DNA of 64,000 nt from CAYSAD01 sp964428955. Lineage in GTDB: Bacteria > Patescibacteriota > Saccharimonadia > Saccharimonadales > Saccharimonadaceae. Shown here in pieces: positions 23,166 through 32,285 of the stretch; the first letter of the stretch is position 1; each line of letters begins with the position of its first letter. A program made the translations under genes and the position numbers. The stretch is from assembly GCA_964428955.1 (NCBI GenBank), contig CAYSAD010000002.1:62001-126000 (forward strand), read 5' to 3'. The notes under the pieces are model-generated. The model worked only from the letters and a program-made list of their open reading frames with translations. It was not told the origin of the DNA and did not search any database.

Positions 23166-23189
23166 TAGGCGCCATCTTGACGCCTATTG
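23163..23189 (-). terminator. Terminator of response regulator gene
   Basis: CAATAGGCG (23181-23189 reversed), nine-base loop, CGCCTATTG, then ac and six T on the minus strand. A nine-bp perfect stem. Confidence 0.8.
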
Positions 23190-23207
23190 TATAAGACTCG
23201 AATACTC

Positions 23208-23615
23208 TTACTGATTGTTGTCAGCGGTTGCTGCTTGATTCATGCCAAGGTGATACTTGACACGGTCAACTACGTCACCAATTACCACCTGTGACTTTAC
23301 TAGGTAGTCATCGACACCGAGTTTTTCAGCTCGCTCTTTATCTTTCGGCTGGCTAAGTGCCGTCAGCATGATAACGCGTATCTTTGCTGTGTCTGGTGTG
23401 TTGCGCAAAATATCAAGTACGTCGAAGCCGCTGATTTTTGGCATCATGGCATCGAGTAAGACCAAGTCAGGTTTGAAGTCGACCGCGGCTGACAGCGCGT
23501 CCTCACCGTTGTTGACTTCCTTGATTTCGAAGCCTTCCAGTTCCAAACGCGAACGGTAGACAGCCGCCAGCGCGACATCATCTTCTACCAGTAGAATTTT
23601 CTTTTTTACATCCAT
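23208..23615 (-). CDS. CheY-like response regulator
   Basis: 135 residues, one receiver domain: EDD near 11-13, phosphoacceptor in LVLLDAMMPKISGFDVLD near 55, Thr in MLTALSQP near 84, Lys in DYLVKSQ near 107. A short Ala/Asn-rich tail and no output domain. No kinase is adjacent. ATG 23615 is exactly six bases after TATAAA. Confidence 0.88.
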   Translation of the reverse strand: MDVKKKILLVEDDVALAAVYRSRLELEGFEIKEVNNGEDALSAAVDFKPDLVLLDAMMPKISGFDVLDILRNTPDTAKIRVIMLTALSQPKDKERAEKLGVDDYLVKSQVVIGDVVDRVKYHLGMNQAATADNNQ

Positions 23616-23621
23616 CGTATA

Positions 23622-23627
23622 TTTATA
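23622..23627 (-). promoter_or_regulatory. -10 box of leaderless response regulator gene
   Basis: TATAAA, then tatacg, then ATG 23615; no Shine-Dalgarno. Confidence 0.5.
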
Positions 23628-23658
23628 GTACCTAGTTTTTAGTTAAATCACAATAAGC

Positions 23659-24867
23659 TTAATCGAAAAGCTGCTTAGCAGCTGCCAGCTGTGGATCGTC
23701 ACCACTGTTACGCTGAGCGTCAGTAATTGTGACGGTTTTATCCGGTGTCAGACCTTGACCATTGATATTACGGCCATTCGGCGTATACCAGCGAGCGACA
23801 GTCACCTTCAGCTCCGTGCCAGCTCCAAGATTCAGCAATTTCTGCACCGTTCCCTTACCAAATGTTTTTGCCCCGATGAGTGTCGCCTTGTGATAATCTT
23901 GCAACGCACCAGCCACGATCTCACTGGCACTCGCGGAATTACCGTCAACCAGCACAACGGTTTTTACGCCAGCAAGTGGCGCATCGTCGTCTGATTTCAA
24001 ACGATCAGTCTCTTTACCACCAGTCCGCTCCGAAACGACCACTTTGTCACTAACCCAGAGACCGGCGACAGTCTGGGCATCCGTCAAATAACCACCGCCA
24101 TTGCCGCGCAAATCAAGAATCACACCACTAACATGCTTGGACTTGAATTGATCAGCTGCCTGCTTGGCCAGCGTGCCCGTGTCGCTATCGAAACGACTAA
24201 TCGTCAGATAACCGATACCGTCTTTGATGCTGCTCTGAACACTCGGATTCGATACCGTGTCCCGTGTGATTGAAAATTCTTTCACGGTCGCGCCGCGACG
24301 GACCTTCAACTTCAATGACGTACCAACCTCACCGCGAATAGCATCGGCTGCCTTCGACGCGCTCCAGCCGTCGGTTGATTCATCATTGATAGCCACGACC
24401 ACATCACCCTGTTTCAGTCCTGCTTTCTCGGCCGGATTGCCAGGCAGTATCCGAATAATAGTCGGCTGATCATGACGGGTGGCTATTTCCGCACCGATAC
24501 CACCACCGATATCACCCGAAATATCTTTGTTGAAATCGGCCGCTTCTTTGGCATCAAAGAACATCGTATATTTATCGCCGGCAGCAGCTACCATGCCGCG
24601 ACTCGCGCCATCTATTAAGGCTTGATCATCGAGCTGGCCATCAAAATTGGCCTTCAGTGCCTGGTACGTTTTTTGCACAGGATCGAGGTCGAGCGTGCCC
24701 GTCTCTACCTTGACACCAATAAGCGGCGCAACCGCGCCAATGATGTCTCTACTGCGTGTACCGGCGACAAAACCAAGCGCCACTGCCACACCAACGCAGA
24801 GAAAAAGAAAACTTCGTGAAATTGAGGTCTTTTGTTTTAATGGCACAGCCATAGAATGTTTCGGCAC
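23659..24867 (-). CDS. ctpA: C-terminal processing peptidase (S41)
   Basis: About 402 residues from GTG 24867 (AGGGG eight bases upstream; ATG 24852 is the alternative). N-terminal membrane helix (SFLFLCVGVAVALGFVAG), PDZ domain (around 125-205, IIRILPGNPAEKAGLKQGDVVVAIND), then the S41 protease core with the catalytic Ser in NSASASEIVAGAL and Lys in AKTFGKGTVQ. It cleaves C-termini of envelope proteins and in other bacteria activates or controls cell-wall hydrolases. It lies directly downstream of the CHAP hydrolase gene. Confidence 0.93.
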   Translation of the reverse strand: MPKHSMAVPLKQKTSISRSFLFLCVGVAVALGFVAGTRSRDIIGAVAPLIGVKVETGTLDLDPVQKTYQALKANFDGQLDDQALIDGASRGMVAAAGDKYTMFFDAKEAADFNKDISGDIGGGIGAEIATRHDQPTIIRILPGNPAEKAGLKQGDVVVAINDESTDGWSASKAADAIRGEVGTSLKLKVRRGATVKEFSITRDTVSNPSVQSSIKDGIGYLTISRFDSDTGTLAKQAADQFKSKHVSGVILDLRGNGGGYLTDAQTVAGLWVSDKVVVSERTGGKETDRLKSDDDAPLAGVKTVVLVDGNSASASEIVAGALQDYHKATLIGAKTFGKGTVQKLLNLGAGTELKVTVARWYTPNGRNINGQGLTPDKTVTITDAQRNSGDDPQLAAAKQLFD

Positions 24868-24961
24868 GTTCGTTCCCCTATATCTGGTTATGATTAACTT
24901 ATATAAGTATAACGCACCCTGGGTTGGATGCGCTATACGTTCTTGAAAAGATATATGTTGC

Positions 24962-26161
24962 TTACTTGACGTAAATGTAACCGTAGTCGAAAATCGATGC
25001 CGACAACCACATTTCGCTGTACATACCGTAGCCAGCACCGTAATTGTAGTTGTACTGACTTACCAGGAGTTGTCCGGCGTGACTGCCCGAACCGACTTGC
25101 TCCACCCATACGATATGTCCTTCGGCAGCACCTGACGATCCTGGACCCATTACAGCAAGCGACCCAGCTCTTGGCGTATAGCCAGTTGGGAAAATTCCTC
25201 TGGCGCTGGCAGGAAAGTCTTTGGCATTACCCCAGTTTTCAGGGTAGTTGCCTGTTTCTTTCGCGACCCTCCAGGCCGCATAACTTGCACACTGACGACA
25301 ACCATAGCCATGACCATCGCCACCGTTACCGTCTGAACCTTGGGTTGAATAGTAGCCTAGCATAGGACAGTTTCCCGCGCCCCATGGATAATCACCGGCA
25401 GCACCGCCGCGAACAAGCGTCGCACCACCACTTGAAGCGATCGCCGCAGCGATCGCCGCTTGTTGTGCGGCACGTATCCTGCCCTGTTCTGCCCGGCTCT
25501 TAGCGGAGAGCTGGAGGTAGGCGGATTGCTTACCCTTTGTTTCGTTTAGGATCTGTTGCTGTTCGTCTTGCTTTTCTTGCAATGCCTTGCGATCGTTACG
25601 CTGCTGAGCAAGAATCTTCTCGATATCTTTTTTCTGTGTCTCAAGCTGTGTTTTTAACGACTCGATCTTGTTGATCGTTTTCGATAATTCATCACGTATC
25701 GATGACTGGTATTCTTGCTTGTCGACATAATCGCCAATGTTTTTACTGCTCGCTAACATCTCGAGAGGTGAGACTTTTGCGTCAACATACAGATTCGCCA
25801 TTGTATCGCCCAGGACGATTTTATTCGTCTGGATATCATTCTCAGTTTGGGTAATCTTTTGCTTCAGTTGTTTGTACTTGATTTCGCTAATATCAATTTT
25901 GCCTTGAATCTTCGCTTTCTGCGCATTCAAGGCTGCGATCTTCTGTTGCAAGCTATTAGCTTGGTTCTGCAATTTCCCCGCTTGGGATTCGTATTGGTCG
26001 ATTTGCTTTTGGATCGCATTAATCTGATCATCATACTTGTCTGCATTTGCTTTTGGCGCGAATTGTATAGGCGTAGCAATGACTATTAACACGGCGGCGG
26101 CAACAATCACTGCTCTCGCAGCCAAAGAAGTGGAAACTGGTGTGGTGGACCGTCGTTTCAT
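24962..26161 (-). CDS. PcsB-like coiled-coil and CHAP peptidoglycan hydrolase
   Basis: 399 residues. Signal peptide (AARAVIVAAAVLIVIATPIQ), a long coiled coil (about 40-215: DDQINAIQKQIDQYESQ and so on), an Ala-rich hinge, and a C-terminal CHAP domain with catalytic Cys in GCRQCASYAAW and His in EGHIVWVEQV. The same order (signal, coiled coil, CHAP) is found in streptococcal PcsB, which FtsEX activates to split daughter cells, and ftsX and ftsE are immediately upstream here. Promoter TTGACC-N17-TAGCAT lies seven bases before ATG 26161, which also has AAGG. Confidence 0.9.
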   Translation of the reverse strand: MKRRSTTPVSTSLAARAVIVAAAVLIVIATPIQFAPKANADKYDDQINAIQKQIDQYESQAGKLQNQANSLQQKIAALNAQKAKIQGKIDISEIKYKQLKQKITQTENDIQTNKIVLGDTMANLYVDAKVSPLEMLASSKNIGDYVDKQEYQSSIRDELSKTINKIESLKTQLETQKKDIEKILAQQRNDRKALQEKQDEQQQILNETKGKQSAYLQLSAKSRAEQGRIRAAQQAAIAAAIASSGGATLVRGGAAGDYPWGAGNCPMLGYYSTQGSDGNGGDGHGYGCRQCASYAAWRVAKETGNYPENWGNAKDFPASARGIFPTGYTPRAGSLAVMGPGSSGAAEGHIVWVEQVGSGSHAGQLLVSQYNYNYGAGYGMYSEMWLSASIFDYGYIYVK

Positions 26162-26168
26162 TAACCTT

Positions 26169-26197
26169 ATGCTAACACGAGGCTGTAAAACGGTCAA
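26169..26197 (-). promoter_or_regulatory. Promoter of CHAP hydrolase gene
   Basis: TTGACC (26192-26197 reversed), 17-bp spacer, TAGCAT (26169-26174 reversed), seven bases before the ATG. It would allow expression apart from ftsEX. Confidence 0.55.
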
Positions 26198-26209
26198 TAT
26201 ATAACGGGG

Positions 26210-27190
26210 TTATATTTTCAAATATTTTTGCGTTGCAAACAGCGAAGAAATCACTCCGATAATTGCTCCGACCAAGATCATACCGATCAAGACGAAACCG
26301 ATATAGGACATGATGGAGTCAAGCGTCGGCTGGACAGCAATACCATACGCCAGTAGTTTCTCACGACTTACTAGAAGTATGGTTACCCCGAGAACCGTCG
26401 CAATAACTGCCGCGATAAAACCATACACCACCGCCTCGACGACAAACGGACCCCGGATGAATTTCCGGTCAGCACCGATCAGCTTCATCATTTGGATTTC
26501 TTCTTTGCGATTAAAAATCGCCATCCTGATCGTGTTAAACACGATCAATGATGAGATCACGATAAACACGATACTGGCACCAATGCCGACTTTTTCGGCA
26601 AACCCGACGCCACGACCGATATTTTGAATCGCTTGTCGCCTTTCACCAGCGAACGATGGCTCACGATCCGGGTCTTTGTTTGCTTGATAGGTCGTATTAT
26701 TCTTCACGAAATCATCGAGCTGTGACGTATTGTTAATATCCGCGATACTAATGCGAAGCGTCCCCGGAAACCTGTTGATTGCTTCGTTCAGGGCGCTCAG
26801 CGTCTCCGCATTATCGCTGTTTTGCACGGCGAATTCTTTGCGCGCGTCGGTCGGACTGACATAGGTGACTTTTTTGACGGAACTCAGTCCACGAAGATTT
26901 GTTTCAAGCTCACTGACCGCTTCTTGACTCACATCATTTTTCAGGTAGATCGACATGTCGACTTTGGATTGGATTTCGTTGACCGTATCAACCAGCACGT
27001 TACGAGCCGCCAAGGTTGTAAACACGATCAAAAGCGTAATGGTCATCACGGCAGTGGCCGCAATCGTCAGCCAGGCATTACGACTAAAGTTATTGATACC
27101 GTAGCGCACCATCCGCACGAATGTCAGCCATTGGCGGCGACGATATTTCTGCTGATGAAACGCTTTAGCGTCAAGCGACCGTTTGCTCAT
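26210..27190 (-). CDS. ftsX: Cell division ABC transporter permease FtsX
   Basis: 326 residues, four membrane helices: the first near 35-57, a large extracellular loop (about 60-200) holding the hydrolase-contact region, then three near 210-320. The motif RKEEIQMMKLIGADRKFIRGPFVVE is the FtsX/MacB signature. Partner of FtsE; together they pass a cytoplasmic ATPase signal to an external hydrolase. The start overlaps the ftsE stop (ATGA). Confidence 0.93.
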   Translation of the reverse strand: MSKRSLDAKAFHQQKYRRRQWLTFVRMVRYGINNFSRNAWLTIAATAVMTITLLIVFTTLAARNVLVDTVNEIQSKVDMSIYLKNDVSQEAVSELETNLRGLSSVKKVTYVSPTDARKEFAVQNSDNAETLSALNEAINRFPGTLRISIADINNTSQLDDFVKNNTTYQANKDPDREPSFAGERRQAIQNIGRGVGFAEKVGIGASIVFIVISSLIVFNTIRMAIFNRKEEIQMMKLIGADRKFIRGPFVVEAVVYGFIAAVIATVLGVTILLVSREKLLAYGIAVQPTLDSIMSYIGFVLIGMILVGAIIGVISSLFATQKYLKI

Positions 27191-27873
27191 TGTCGGTAAC
27201 TCCCCTGCGACTGATCACTAGTTATTTTGCCGTGCTCCAACGTTACCACTCGGCGCTTCAGTTTGTTGACGATCTCCACGTTGTGCGTGGTAAGCAACAC
27301 GGTCGTGCCGTAATGGTTGATTTTTTCCAATAGCCGCACGATATCCCAACTGTGCTTCGGATCGAGGTTGCCGGTCGGTTCGTCGGCGATCAGAATTTTC
27401 GGTTGACGCACGATGGCACGAGCAATTGCCACTCGCTGGCGTTCACCACCAGACAGCATATGCGGGTAACTTTTTTCTTTGCCGGTTAGTCCGACAAGTT
27501 CGATGACTTTCGGTACGGTATTACGAATCTCGCGGCCGGTCATGCCGGCGATTTCCAACGCGAAGGCAATGTTTTCATAGACGGTTCGCTGTGGCAATAG
27601 TTTGAAATCCTGGAAAACGACGCCGATTTTCCGCCTGAGCAGCGGGATGTGTTTGTCTTTCAATGTATCGTAGTCGATACCGCCGACGACGATCTTGCCG
27701 CTGGTCGGCTTCTCTTCACGCGTCAACAGCTTCAGTAGCGTTGACTTACCAGCACCGCTCGTTCCGACTAAAATGACGAATTCTTTCGGCTCAATATGAA
27801 GACTCACCCGATTTATAGCCGGTTTCGAACTGTTCTTGCCGTATGATTTCGTTACCCTATCAAGAAGTATCAT
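27187..27873 (-). CDS. ftsE: Cell division ATP-binding protein FtsE
   Basis: 228 residues, ABC ATPase. Walker A GTSGAGKSTLLKLL near 37-50, Q-loop VFQDFKLLPQRTVYENIAF, signature LSGGERQRVAIARAI near 138-152, Walker [14 protein letters not shown] near 158-170. Closest to FtsE by length, the short N-terminus MILLDRVTKSYG, and the adjacent ftsX. TACAAT lies ten bases before the ATG. Confidence 0.94.
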   Translation of the reverse strand: MILLDRVTKSYGKNSSKPAINRVSLHIEPKEFVILVGTSGAGKSTLLKLLTREEKPTSGKIVVGGIDYDTLKDKHIPLLRRKIGVVFQDFKLLPQRTVYENIAFALEIAGMTGREIRNTVPKVIELVGLTGKEKSYPHMLSGGERQRVAIARAIVRQPKILIADEPTGNLDPKHSWDIVRLLEKINHYGTTVLLTTHNVEIVNKLKRRVVTLEHGKITSDQSQGSYRQ

Positions 27874-27928
27874 TTCTTTATATATTGTAACATAAGCGTG
27901 TCCGTTTTTTGACCGTCAAGCTTTGGGA

Positions 27929-29005
27929 TTAGAGAGTCGCTTCGAGGTACGCAGTCATAAAACCGTCAATCTTGCCGTCGAGCACGCTGCTGGCATCGGT
28001 TTCTTCGTATTTGGTGCGGGTGTCTTTAACGAGAGTGTACGGATGTAAGACGTAATTTCGAATCTGCGATCCCCAGTTGGCCGATTCCCCCGCCTGCAGT
28101 TCCGACACCGAAGCAGCGTGCTGTTCAAGCTGTAGTTGGGCTAATTTCGATCGTAAAATTTTCAAGGCCGTTTCTTTGTTTTGTAACTGCGAACGTTCAT
28201 TCTGAATCGCTACGACAATTCCGGTCGGCAAATGCGTTATCCGGACAGCACTATCGGTCGTGTTGACACTTTGGCCGCCATGGCCGCCAGCTCGATAGAC
28301 ATCAATCTTGAGGTCTTTGTCGTCCAGCTTGATATCGTCCGGTCTATTAATTTGTGGCAAAATTTCAATCAATGCAAAGCTGGTCTGGCGCAGATTATCG
28401 CTATTGAACGGACTGAGTCGCACTAGACGGTGAACACCGTGTTCACTTTTTAATTTGCCGTAGGCATACGGACCAGTAATTTCAAACACGCTGGTTTTTA
28501 TGCCAGCCTCTTCGCTGGCCGAACGTTCGACCTGACTGGTCGTCATATCATTTTTTTGAGCCCAGCGCAGGTACATCCGTTCAAGCATCTCGGCGAAATC
28601 TTGGGCATCCATACCGCCGACCCCAGCCGTAATTCGCATGATGGCATTGTGGTCATCATATTTTCCCCGGAAGAGCAGATCTTTTTTCCGTTGGGCGAAT
28701 TCAGTTTCGAGCGCCGTGATCTGTGTCTCAAATTCAGTTTCGAGCGAGTCGTCGCCAAGCTCCATGAGTTCATTGATATCATTCAATTGGGCCGTCAGAA
28801 TCTGCCACGGCTCGATGGCCTGTTTCAGGGCCGCGGTCCGCTTGCTTTTGTCCTGGGCACTTGATGGATCACGCCAAGCCTCTGGCTGGTTCAGCTCATC
28901 AGTCAGAATTTGTAGCTCGACCGCCTTTGCGTCAATCGAAAGTTGACCATAGGCTTTTTTAACAGCCGTTCGAAGACTTTGCAGGCGTTTCACGAGAGGT
29001 TGCAT
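27929..29005 (-). CDS. prfB: Peptide chain release factor 2
   Basis: 358 residues. Stop-codon recognition tripeptide SPF (LVRLSPFNSDNLRQTSF) and catalytic GGQ ([23 protein letters not shown]). It terminates at UGA and UAA. The frame is uninterrupted: the programmed +1 frameshift around codon 25 found in most bacteria is absent. TACAAT eight bases before the ATG, plus AAAAGG, divergent from murI. Upstream of ftsEX as in Firmicutes and Actinobacteria. Confidence 0.95.
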   Translation of the reverse strand: MQPLVKRLQSLRTAVKKAYGQLSIDAKAVELQILTDELNQPEAWRDPSSAQDKSKRTAALKQAIEPWQILTAQLNDINELMELGDDSLETEFETQITALETEFAQRKKDLLFRGKYDDHNAIMRITAGVGGMDAQDFAEMLERMYLRWAQKNDMTTSQVERSASEEAGIKTSVFEITGPYAYGKLKSEHGVHRLVRLSPFNSDNLRQTSFALIEILPQINRPDDIKLDDKDLKIDVYRAGGHGGQSVNTTDSAVRITHLPTGIVVAIQNERSQLQNKETALKILRSKLAQLQLEQHAASVSELQAGESANWGSQIRNYVLHPYTLVKDTRTKYEETDASSVLDGKIDGFMTAYLEATL

Positions 29006-29025
29006 TACCTTTTATTGTAACATTG

Positions 29026-29031
29026 TATACT
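29026..29031 (+). promoter_or_regulatory. -10 box of leaderless murI
   Basis: TATACT, then tatggt, then ATG 29038. Only 32 bp separate the murI and prfB starts (29006-29037). Confidence 0.6.
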
Positions 29032-29037
29032 TATGGT

Positions 29038-29697
29038 ATGCATATCGGTATCTTCGACTCAGGTATCGGTGGCGAAATCGTCGCCGAAGCTATCCAGGAC
29101 TACTTCCCAGCCGCAAAGTTAACAGTAGTCAATGATAAGGCTCATCTTCCCTATGGTGATAAAACCGCAATGGAAATAATCCGTTTGACTGACAAAGCTA
29201 TCCAACCGCTGATTAAGGAGCGCTGTGATGTTATTGTCATCGCCTGCAATTCAGCTACGACCGCTGCGATCGATTGGCTGCGAAAGACATACCCGACCCA
29301 ACGCTTCATCGGCATTGAACCGATGGTAAAACCCGCCAGCCAATTGACAAAAAGCCACGTCATCGCCGTTTGCGCCACCCCCGCCACGCTTAACAGCCAT
29401 CGTTACGAGAGACTCCGCGAGAATTATGGTGCCGGACTGGCGATACTAGAACCAGACTGCTCTCAGTGGGCACAGATGATCGAAAAAAATAATATCAATC
29501 TAGAGAAAATCAAACATGTCGTTAACGACGTGATTCATCAAGGTGCTGACGTTATCGTGCTTGGTTGCACGCACTACCACTGGATAAAGAATTATATCGA
29601 GAGTGTTGCGGCCGGTAAAGCAACCGTCATCGAACCATCGAATGCAATCTGTGTGCGTATAAAAACTCTCCTTACAGTTGATTCACTGCTGCGATGA
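29038..29697 (+). CDS. murI: Glutamate racemase
   Basis: 219 residues, Asp/Glu racemase fold. IGIFDSGIGGEIVAEAI at the N-terminus, the two catalytic cysteines in IACNSATTAA (near 70) and LGCTHYHW (near 178). It makes D-glutamate for peptidoglycan, used by the neighbouring MurD. Somewhat shorter than the usual 260 residues at the C-terminus. Its last 26 bases overlap the convergent murD gene. The start codon follows TATACT-N6. Confidence 0.92.
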   Translation: MHIGIFDSGIGGEIVAEAIQDYFPAAKLTVVNDKAHLPYGDKTAMEIIRLTDKAIQPLIKERCDVIVIACNSATTAAIDWLRKTYPTQRFIGIEPMVKPASQLTKSHVIAVCATPATLNSHRYERLRENYGAGLAILEPDCSQWAQMIEKNNINLEKIKHVVNDVIHQGADVIVLGCTHYHWIKNYIESVAAGKATVIEPSNAICVRIKTLLTVDSLLR

Positions 29698-30961
29698 ATT
29701 GATCACCACGTTCAGAGTAGTTTTCGTACTGATCAAAACTAGCACTTGCTGGACTGAGCAGTACCGTGCCAGCTCGGTCTTCAAGTTGGGCATAAGCCAT
29801 TGCAACAACATTTCGCATACTACCAGTGGCACGCACCGCACGGATGCCTAAATCAAGACATGATTGATAAATTTCTTCACCAGTCTGACCGACTGCTACG
29901 ACAAAAGTATCCGTCCGTTTACACGTCTCTAATACTTCTTGATAGCTACTCCCTTTATTAGAACCGCCGAGGATAATCACCTTACGGCCACCAAAACTAT
30001 CAAGGGCCGCAATCGCCGAACCTGGCGTCGTAGCGATGCTATCATCATAGAACTGCACGTCATTTATTTCGCGCACAAATTTCAATCGGTGCGGCAAGCC
30101 TTCGAAATCACGTAGCCCCTGCTCAATCGCCACGTAATCGTCGGTGAATCGCAGAGCAGCGCTGATAGCCGCGCAAGCATTCTCTTGATTATGTAGACCC
30201 GGTAGCTGCAACGCGTCGATTGGACAGATGGTTGTATCTTGAACAAAAAATGTGTTCGACTTCACATAGACCGCTCCATCGTCAGCGATGGCAAAGCGCT
30301 GCGCACTTGACAATTCATCATGTCCGGTCATGGCGATACGGCGGGAAATCGGATTGGTCGGATGATAGATACAGATGTCGTCCGCCGTTTGAAAGCGCCG
30401 AATATTGGCCTTGGCCTCAACGTACTCATTAAAATCGGTATGGACGTTCAAATGATCGGGTTCGATCATGAGTACTACAGCCACGTGCGGACTGCGCTCT
30501 AAATCCCAGAGTTGAAAACTGCTAAGCTCAAACACGACGATATCATCAGTTGTTATCTCAGGGAGGACTGTCAGTGCCGGTACACCAATATTACCAAGCA
30601 AATGAACGGTTTTACCGGCCGCTTGCAAGATACTGGCGATGAGACTGGCGGTCGTGCCCTTGCCTTTCGTGCCGGTGACACCGATGATCGGCGCCGGACA
30701 CTTCTCGAAGAATTCATTGGTCGCCGACCAAATCTTGCCCTTGGTCGTGATCTTACGCGGCGCCACGCCGGCCGATCGAACCACCAGATCGAAATCAGCT
30801 AATTGAGCAAATGCATCGTCACCAAGGATCGTCGTCACCCCTGCCGGCATATCGGCAAGTGCCGCTTTTTCGTCGACGATCGTTATGTCCGGGCTAAGCT
30901 TTTGGAAATAATCGTAGTTGGCTTTACCTTCAAGTCCAAAGCCGGCGATTGCAATCTTCAT
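29672..30961 (-). CDS. murD: UDP-N-acetylmuramoyl-L-alanine:D-glutamate ligase
   Basis: 429 residues. N-terminal Rossmann-like domain (MKIAIAGFGLEGKANYDYF), central ATPase with P-loop GVTGTKGKGTTASLIASIL near 105, and C-terminal domain with LILGGSNKGSSYQEV. It adds D-Glu to UDP-MurNAc-L-Ala. It starts ten bases after the M16 peptidase stop; the in-frame TTG at 30985 is less likely. The 3' end overlaps murI tail-to-tail, so the D-Glu producer and consumer are linked. Confidence 0.93.
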   Translation of the reverse strand: MKIAIAGFGLEGKANYDYFQKLSPDITIVDEKAALADMPAGVTTILGDDAFAQLADFDLVVRSAGVAPRKITTKGKIWSATNEFFEKCPAPIIGVTGTKGKGTTASLIASILQAAGKTVHLLGNIGVPALTVLPEITTDDIVVFELSSFQLWDLERSPHVAVVLMIEPDHLNVHTDFNEYVEAKANIRRFQTADDICIYHPTNPISRRIAMTGHDELSSAQRFAIADDGAVYVKSNTFFVQDTTICPIDALQLPGLHNQENACAAISAALRFTDDYVAIEQGLRDFEGLPHRLKFVREINDVQFYDDSIATTPGSAIAALDSFGGRKVIILGGSNKGSSYQEVLETCKRTDTFVVAVGQTGEEIYQSCLDLGIRAVRATGSMRNVVAMAYAQLEDRAGTVLLSPASASFDQYENYSERGDQFIAAVNQL

Positions 30962-30971
30962 ACTGCTTATT

Positions 30972-32258
30972 TTAGCTGGTTTCAAACAAACCGGCTAGTT
31001 TATCGTTTAGCTCCACTATTTCTTCCTTTTCACCACTGCCAAGTCCTGCCAGTACCCAGGTGTCGGCCGTAATGAAGCTCCTAGCGGTGTCGATGACACA
31101 CTGCCTGGTCGTACTGGTAATAGCCTCTGGTACCTTTTCGTAATCACGCACTACATCATCGGCAAAATAACGGTTCGTGTAGAAATGACTGATTTGAGCT
31201 ACGGTCTGCGCACCCATTTGATAACGGCCCAGGCCGTATTGTTTGGCAGCCTCTACTTCAGCTTCCGTTATATTTCCGCCGAGGACGTCGTTCATTTCGC
31301 GGACAATAATACTGAATAAATCACCAGCTGTGTCGTTATTTACCTCACCACCAAAATCCCAGCTGCTGTCGTGATAGCCCACCGAAGTGTCGGAAAATAC
31401 TCCGTAAGCCAGACCCTTCTGGCGAGCCGCACCGAAAATCCGCGAATGCATCGTACCGGTCAGAATATGGTCAAGGCAGTTCATAGCCTCAACTTCTTCA
31501 TCACTAAGTTCACGCGGAATCACCAGTGACCAACCGAATGTCAGATTTGAGGCTTCTTTACGGCGAATCAGTGCCGGATTAGCCCGGGCAAGTTCATCCT
31601 TTGGAATGTCGAAACGCTCACCCGGTTCCAGTGGCCAATCTTCTAACTGGCGCTTGATATCACTCTTACGGCCGTTTAATTTACCCGCGATGACGAAACG
31701 GAAGTTATTGGTAGTATGCGTGCGGGTGTGGTGTTCTTTGATATCGGCCAATTTAACATTCGGGATGGTTCTAAGACGTTGACGATAGCTATAGATATCT
31801 TCACCGAGCAGTTGCTGAACTTTCGGCCACAACACTCGGCTATGATTGTTCAAATAACCTGTCAATTCGTTACGGACATTGCCCTTTTCTGCTTCCAGGG
31901 CATCTTTTTTAAAGCGCGGTTCACAAATGGCCAGGCGCTGCAAATGCAGGATCCGGTCCCATTCGAAATCGGCACACTCGGCCACGTAACCCATAGTGAA
32001 TTCACTGGTATAGGCGTTATGGTAGGCACCATTTTTCGTGAATTCCGCTTCGTAATCATGCTCACTGGAAAACTCACTGTTAGCACCGAACGCCATGTGT
32101 TCCATGATGTGGGCCGTTTCATAGATATCTTTTGATTTCACGTAGCGATTACCGGCTCGAAAATGAAACTGAAAGCTCATCACGGTCGCACCCGGTACGT
32201 CAACTAGTAGTCCGCGAGCGCCGTTTTTCAAACGTACTTCTTCAACTGTATGTTTCAC
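30972..32258 (-). CDS. M16 family zinc metallopeptidase
   Basis: 428 residues. The inverted zinc motif HIMEHMAFG (HxxEH, near 48-52) and downstream Glu in EAEKGNVRNEL are the catalytic set of the M16 (insulinase/processing peptidase) family. The second half is the non-catalytic M16 repeat. Probably cytoplasmic or peripheral: no signal peptide seen. Starts at GTG 32258, 28 bases after secA, with AGAAGG upstream at a long spacing. Substrate unknown. Confidence 0.88.
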   Translation of the reverse strand: MKHTVEEVRLKNGARGLLVDVPGATVMSFQFHFRAGNRYVKSKDIYETAHIMEHMAFGANSEFSSEHDYEAEFTKNGAYHNAYTSEFTMGYVAECADFEWDRILHLQRLAICEPRFKKDALEAEKGNVRNELTGYLNNHSRVLWPKVQQLLGEDIYSYRQRLRTIPNVKLADIKEHHTRTHTTNNFRFVIAGKLNGRKSDIKRQLEDWPLEPGERFDIPKDELARANPALIRRKEASNLTFGWSLVIPRELSDEEVEAMNCLDHILTGTMHSRIFGAARQKGLAYGVFSDTSVGYHDSSWDFGGEVNNDTAGDLFSIIVREMNDVLGGNITEAEVEAAKQYGLGRYQMGAQTVAQISHFYTNRYFADDVVRDYEKVPEAITSTTRQCVIDTARSFITADTWVLAGLGSGEKEEIVELNDKLAGLFETS

Positions 32259-32285
32259 TGAATTTTCTCAACCTTCTCCCACCCG

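Noticed and set aside
27929..29005. Programmed frameshift in prfB
   Set aside because: The frame is continuous from the ATG, with no internal UGA or slippery CTT-T site near codon 25.
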